In this document: positions 61,539 to 64,000 of the stretch, piece by piece
Position numbering within the stretch: the stretch's first letter is position 1
Layout of the letters: every line of letters begins with the position of its first letter
Translations under genes and position numbers: made by a program
Notes under the pieces: generated by a model
Databases searched by the model: none
What the model was told of the DNA's origin: nothing
Seen by the model: the letters and a program-made list of their open reading frames with translations, nothing else
NCBI RefSeq assembly: GCF_002872075.1
Contig: NZ_PGGU01000005.1
Span: 310,001-374,000, forward strand
From: Microbacterium aurantiacum
GTDB taxonomy: Bacteria; Actinomycetota; Actinomycetes; Actinomycetales; Microbacteriaceae
Length of the DNA stretch: 64,000 nucleotides
Reading direction: 5' to 3'

Positions 61539-62135
61539 TCATCGTGTCGGGTCGGTGCCACGCGACAGCTCGTCCCAGGATTCGATCGCGTCGACGGCGC
61601 TGTCGCCGTCGCCGTGATCACCGGCCACGGGCTCGGTGCGGTACCGGCGCCCCCCGGCCTTCCACCGGCGCCAGGTGACCAGCACCAGCACGGCGGTGGC
61701 GAACAGGAGCACCCAGGCGATGAGGGCGAGGACCGGCCAGAACGATGTCGTGATCGACGCGATGATCTCGGACAGAGCTTCGGGCCCGGCGAGGCCCGTC
61801 GTGTCCGTGACCGTAGGAGCGACCGCGCTGAGCGGCGGCGCGACGAGCAGCGGAACCGTCGACCAGGCCAGGAGGACCGCCGTGGCGGCAGCGACGACGG
61901 CGAAGATGAGACGCACGATGGGCCCGGCGATCGACAGTGCCGCCCCGAGGGCGAGCACGGCGAGGCTGAGCGGTGCGAGCAGCGGCAGCGCTTCGGCCCC
62001 GGGGACGAGGATCGCCGCGCCGGCATCCGCCCGGTCGACCGTGAGCCAGGTCTGGGTCGACGAGATGATGCCGACGGCGCCGGCGAGCAGAAAGCCCGAG
62101 ACGGCGAGAGAGCGCCCGCGTCGTGCGATGCTCAT
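61539..62135 (-). CDS. Trp biosynthesis-associated membrane protein (TIGR02234 type)
   Basis: The 198-residue protein has four hydrophobic helices (SLAVSGFLLAGAVGIISST, LLAPLSLAVLALGAALSIAG, LIFAVVAAATAVLLAWSTVP, FWPVLALIAWVLLFATAVLV) and a hydrophilic, acidic C-terminal tail. The N-terminal GIISSTQTWLTV segment is typical of this family, which clusters with trp genes in Actinobacteria and has no proven role. ATG 62135 overlaps hisI by four bases. In many relatives trpE lies immediately before it; here hisI does. Confidence 0.88.
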   Translation of the reverse strand: MSIARRGRSLAVSGFLLAGAVGIISSTQTWLTVDRADAGAAILVPGAEALPLLAPLSLAVLALGAALSIAGPIVRLIFAVVAAATAVLLAWSTVPLLVAPPLSAVAPTVTDTTGLAGPEALSEIIASITTSFWPVLALIAWVLLFATAVLVLVTWRRWKAGGRRYRTEPVAGDHGDGDSAVDAIESWDELSRGTDPTR

Positions 62136-62491
62136 GCGCCGCCGTTCCCGGGAACGGCCTCGAGGTCGGTGGTGTCGAAACAGGTGCGAGTGCCGGTGTG
62201 ACAGGCGGGGCCTGTCTGGTCGACCTGCAGCAGGATGGCGTCGCCGTCGCAGTCCAGACGCGCCTCACGGACGGTCTGGATGTTGCCGGAGGTGTCGCCC
62301 TTGCGCCAGTACTCCTGACGCGAGCGCGACCAGTAGGTGACTCGCCCCGAGGTGAGCGTGCGGCGCAGTGCCTCGGCATCCACCCACGCCAGCATCAGGA
62401 CCTCGTGCGTGTCCCACTGCTGCACGATCACGGGCGCGAGCCCGTCGTCGTTCCAGGCGACCTGCGCGATGCGCGTCTCCAGATCGCTCAT
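62132..62491 (-). CDS. hisI: phosphoribosyl-AMP cyclohydrolase
   Basis: The 119-residue enzyme opens the adenine ring of phosphoribosyl-AMP in histidine synthesis. It carries [39 protein letters not shown], the metal site [20 protein letters not shown] and TRTCF, with the Cys and Asp ligands expected for the Zn/Mg enzyme. There is no HisE (pyrophosphohydrolase) fusion. ATG 62491 overlaps the end of hisF by four bases and its stop overlaps the Trp-associated membrane protein by four bases. Confidence 0.96.
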   Translation of the reverse strand: MSDLETRIAQVAWNDDGLAPVIVQQWDTHEVLMLAWVDAEALRRTLTSGRVTYWSRSRQEYWRKGDTSGNIQTVREARLDCDGDAILLQVDQTGPACHTGTRTCFDTTDLEAVPGNGGA

Positions 62492-63249
62492 CTGACCAGC
62501 ACCCCTTCGGCGCGCAGCGCGTCCTTGACGTCGCCGACCGTGAGGGCCCCGGTGTGGAAGACACTGGCGGCCAGCACGGCATCCGCACCCGCCTTGATCG
62601 CGGGTGCGAAGTCGGCCGCCTTCCCGGCGCCGCCGGAAGCGATCACCGGAACCGTCGCCGCTTCGCGCATCAGGCGGACGAGTTCCAGGTCGAAGCCGTC
62701 ACGCGTGCCGTCCGCGTCGATCGAGTTCACCAGCAGCTCGCCGGCACCCCGTTCGATCGCCTCCCGCGCCCAGGCGATGGCGTCGAGGGTCGTCTGCGTG
62801 CGCCCGCCGTGCGTGGTGACCACGAATCCCGAGGGCGTTCCCTCGGCGCGCTTGACGTCGAGCGAGAGCACCAGCACCTGTGCGCCGAACCGGTCGGCGA
62901 TCTCGTCGATGAGCCCGGGCCGGGCGATCGCGGCGGAGTTCACGCCGACCTTGTCGGCGCCGACCGCGAGCAGCCGGGCGACGTCGTCGACACTGCGCAC
63001 TCCTCCGCCGACCGTGAGCGGCACGAACACCTGCTCGGCCGTGCGCTGCACGACGTCGTAGGTGGTGGCTCTCGCGTCGACGGTGGCCGTCACGTCGAGG
63101 AAGGTGATCTCGTCCGCGCCCTGCGCGGCGTAGTGCCGGGCGAGTTCTACGGGGTCGCCCATGTCACGGAGATTCTCGAAGTTCACGCCCTTGACGACAC
63201 GGCCTGCGGCCACGTCGAGGCACGGGATGACGCGGCTGGCGAGGGTCAT
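62488..63249 (-). CDS. hisF: imidazole glycerol phosphate synthase subunit HisF
   Basis: The 253-residue barrel enzyme takes ammonia from HisH and makes imidazole glycerol phosphate and AICAR. It shows [19 protein letters not shown] with the catalytic Asp and [54 protein letters not shown] with the second catalytic Asp, and [20 protein letters not shown]. The start shares one base with the hisG stop, and the stop overlaps hisI. hisH and hisA are not in the window. Confidence 0.97.
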   Translation of the reverse strand: MTLASRVIPCLDVAAGRVVKGVNFENLRDMGDPVELARHYAAQGADEITFLDVTATVDARATTYDVVQRTAEQVFVPLTVGGGVRSVDDVARLLAVGADKVGVNSAAIARPGLIDEIADRFGAQVLVLSLDVKRAEGTPSGFVVTTHGGRTQTTLDAIAWAREAIERGAGELLVNSIDADGTRDGFDLELVRLMREAATVPVIASGGAGKAADFAPAIKAGADAVLAASVFHTGALTVGDVKDALRAEGVLVR

Positions 63250-64000
63250 CAGAGCCTCGCGGCGTGGATCGCGGTCACCAGGATGGCGCGCGCACCGAGG
63301 GCGTACAGGTCGTCCATCACCTGATTGACGCCACGGCTCGGCACCATCACGCGCACCGCGACCCAGGAAGGATCGCGAAGCGGGGAGATCGTCGGCGATT
63401 CACGGCCCGGTGCGATCTGGACAGCCTGATCGACGAGCTCGGCCGGCAGGTCGTAGTCGATCAGCACGAACCGCCTGGCCACCATCACACCGCGCAGGCG
63501 GCGCAGCAGCGTCTCTGTGCCCTCGGCGTCGCCCGGGCGGCTGATCAGAACGGCCTCGGACTCGAGGATCACCGGGCCGAAGATGTCCAGCCCCGCCTGC
63601 CGGAGGGTGGTTCCCGTCGAGACGACGTCGGCCACGGCATCCGCGACCCCGAGACGCACGGCGGACTCGACGGCTCCGTCGAGCTGGACGAGTTCCGCCG
63701 CGACGCCGTGCTCGCGCAGGAAATCGCCGACGAGGCCGGGGTATGCCGAAGCCACGCGGACACCCGCGAGGTCCGCGACCGTGTGGAACCGTCCGGGAGG
63801 ACCCGCGAAGCGGAAGGTGGATCCGCCGAAGCCCAGCGACTCGATCTCACGCGCCTGCTGCGGCACGTCGCGCAGCAGATCGCGGCCGGTGATGCCCACG
63901 TCGAGCGCGCCGGACGCGACATAGGTGGCGATGTCACGGGGACGAAGGAAGAAGAACTCGACGTCGTTCTCGGTGTCGATGAGGTGCAGGGTCTTGGCGT
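63249..64000 (-). CDS. hisG: ATP phosphoribosyltransferase, long form (5' end outside window)
   Basis: The frame is open to the window edge, so the N-terminal part (about 30 residues) is missing. The visible 250 codons show [89 protein letters not shown] and a C-terminal ACT-like domain ([20 protein letters not shown]). The enzyme commits ATP and PRPP to histidine synthesis, and the C-terminal domain mediates feedback by histidine, so no HisZ partner is needed. It is the furthest-upstream gene seen of the his-trp transcript. Confidence 0.95.
   Translation of the reverse strand, partial: AKTLHLIDTENDVEFFFLRPRDIATYVASGALDVGITGRDLLRDVPQQAREIESLGFGGSTFRFAGPPGRFHTVADLAGVRVASAYPGLVGDFLREHGVAAELVQLDGAVESAVRLGVADAVADVVSTGTTLRQAGLDIFGPVILESEAVLISRPGDAEGTETLLRRLRGVMVARRFVLIDYDLPAELVDQAVQIAPGRESPTISPLRDPSWVAVRVMVPSRGVNQVMDDLYALGARAILVTAIHAARL

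Noticed and set aside
1..64000. CRISPR arrays, complete insertion sequences, prophage genes, rRNA genes
   Set aside because: No regularly spaced direct repeats, no transposase or integrase motifs, and no rRNA-like sequence were found in either strand by reading.

Overview
The window is high-GC actinobacterial DNA, most likely from Microbacterium or a close relative in Microbacteriaceae. The grounds are RbpA, a PafB/PafC-TatA-TatC-HelY block, ANTAR regulators, an HGxxPAAW membrane protein beside trpC, a his-trp-lgt-glt order, GTG/TTG starts, and many genes with a TANNNT -10 hexamer 5-8 bases before the start codon and no Shine-Dalgarno (leaderless transcription). It is chromosomal. No complete insertion sequence, prophage, CRISPR array or rRNA gene was seen. 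About 60 genes, two tRNA-Leu genes and several strong hairpin terminators are supported.

Layout. 1-5.9 kb: the tail of an unidentified gene, a VIT-type metal transporter, a PQQ-type dehydrogenase lipoprotein, tRNA-Leu(GAG), an M20 peptidase, UppP and a PAC2 protein. 6.0-15.7 kb: one long forward block, HAD phosphatase-TrmI-FKBP-like lipoprotein-PafB-PafC-TatA-TatC-HelY-Lnt. This is the actinobacterial proteasome neighbourhood, but the proteasome and pupylation genes themselves are not there. 15.7-19.9 kb: rbpA, a NfeD-SPFH-GDPD operon, an SDR and an HdeD-like protein. 20.0-24.4 kb: an AraC regulator, a VOC protein, a UvrA-like ABC protein and a class C beta-lactamase-like lipoprotein.

24.4-31.9 kb is accessory. 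It holds an orphan palindrome, a small secreted protein, a remnant of an arsenite-type transporter, several GNAT acetyltransferases (one with an in-frame stop), a CPBP protease, a secreted four-repeat protein and an AraC-type regulator. 31.9-41.7 kb holds a DinB2-like polymerase with isoleucine at the steric-gate position, a lipoprotein, VOC, two MFS transporters, a SUMF1-fold protein overlapping an SGNH hydrolase, an LLM flavin oxidoreductase and a DUF885 protein. 41.7-49.7 kb holds polA, a thioesterase, three ANTAR proteins (one apparently frameshifted), tRNA-Leu(CAA) and two alpha/beta hydrolases.

49.8-64.0 kb, all on the minus strand, is central metabolism. Read in the direction of transcription it is hisG-hisF-hisI-(Trp-associated membrane protein)-(HGxxPAAW)-trpC-trpB-trpA-lgt, then gltB-gltD, then pyk. 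Nearly all his/trp genes overlap by 1-4 bases, so they are probably translationally coupled. trpE, often found between hisI and the membrane protein, is missing here.
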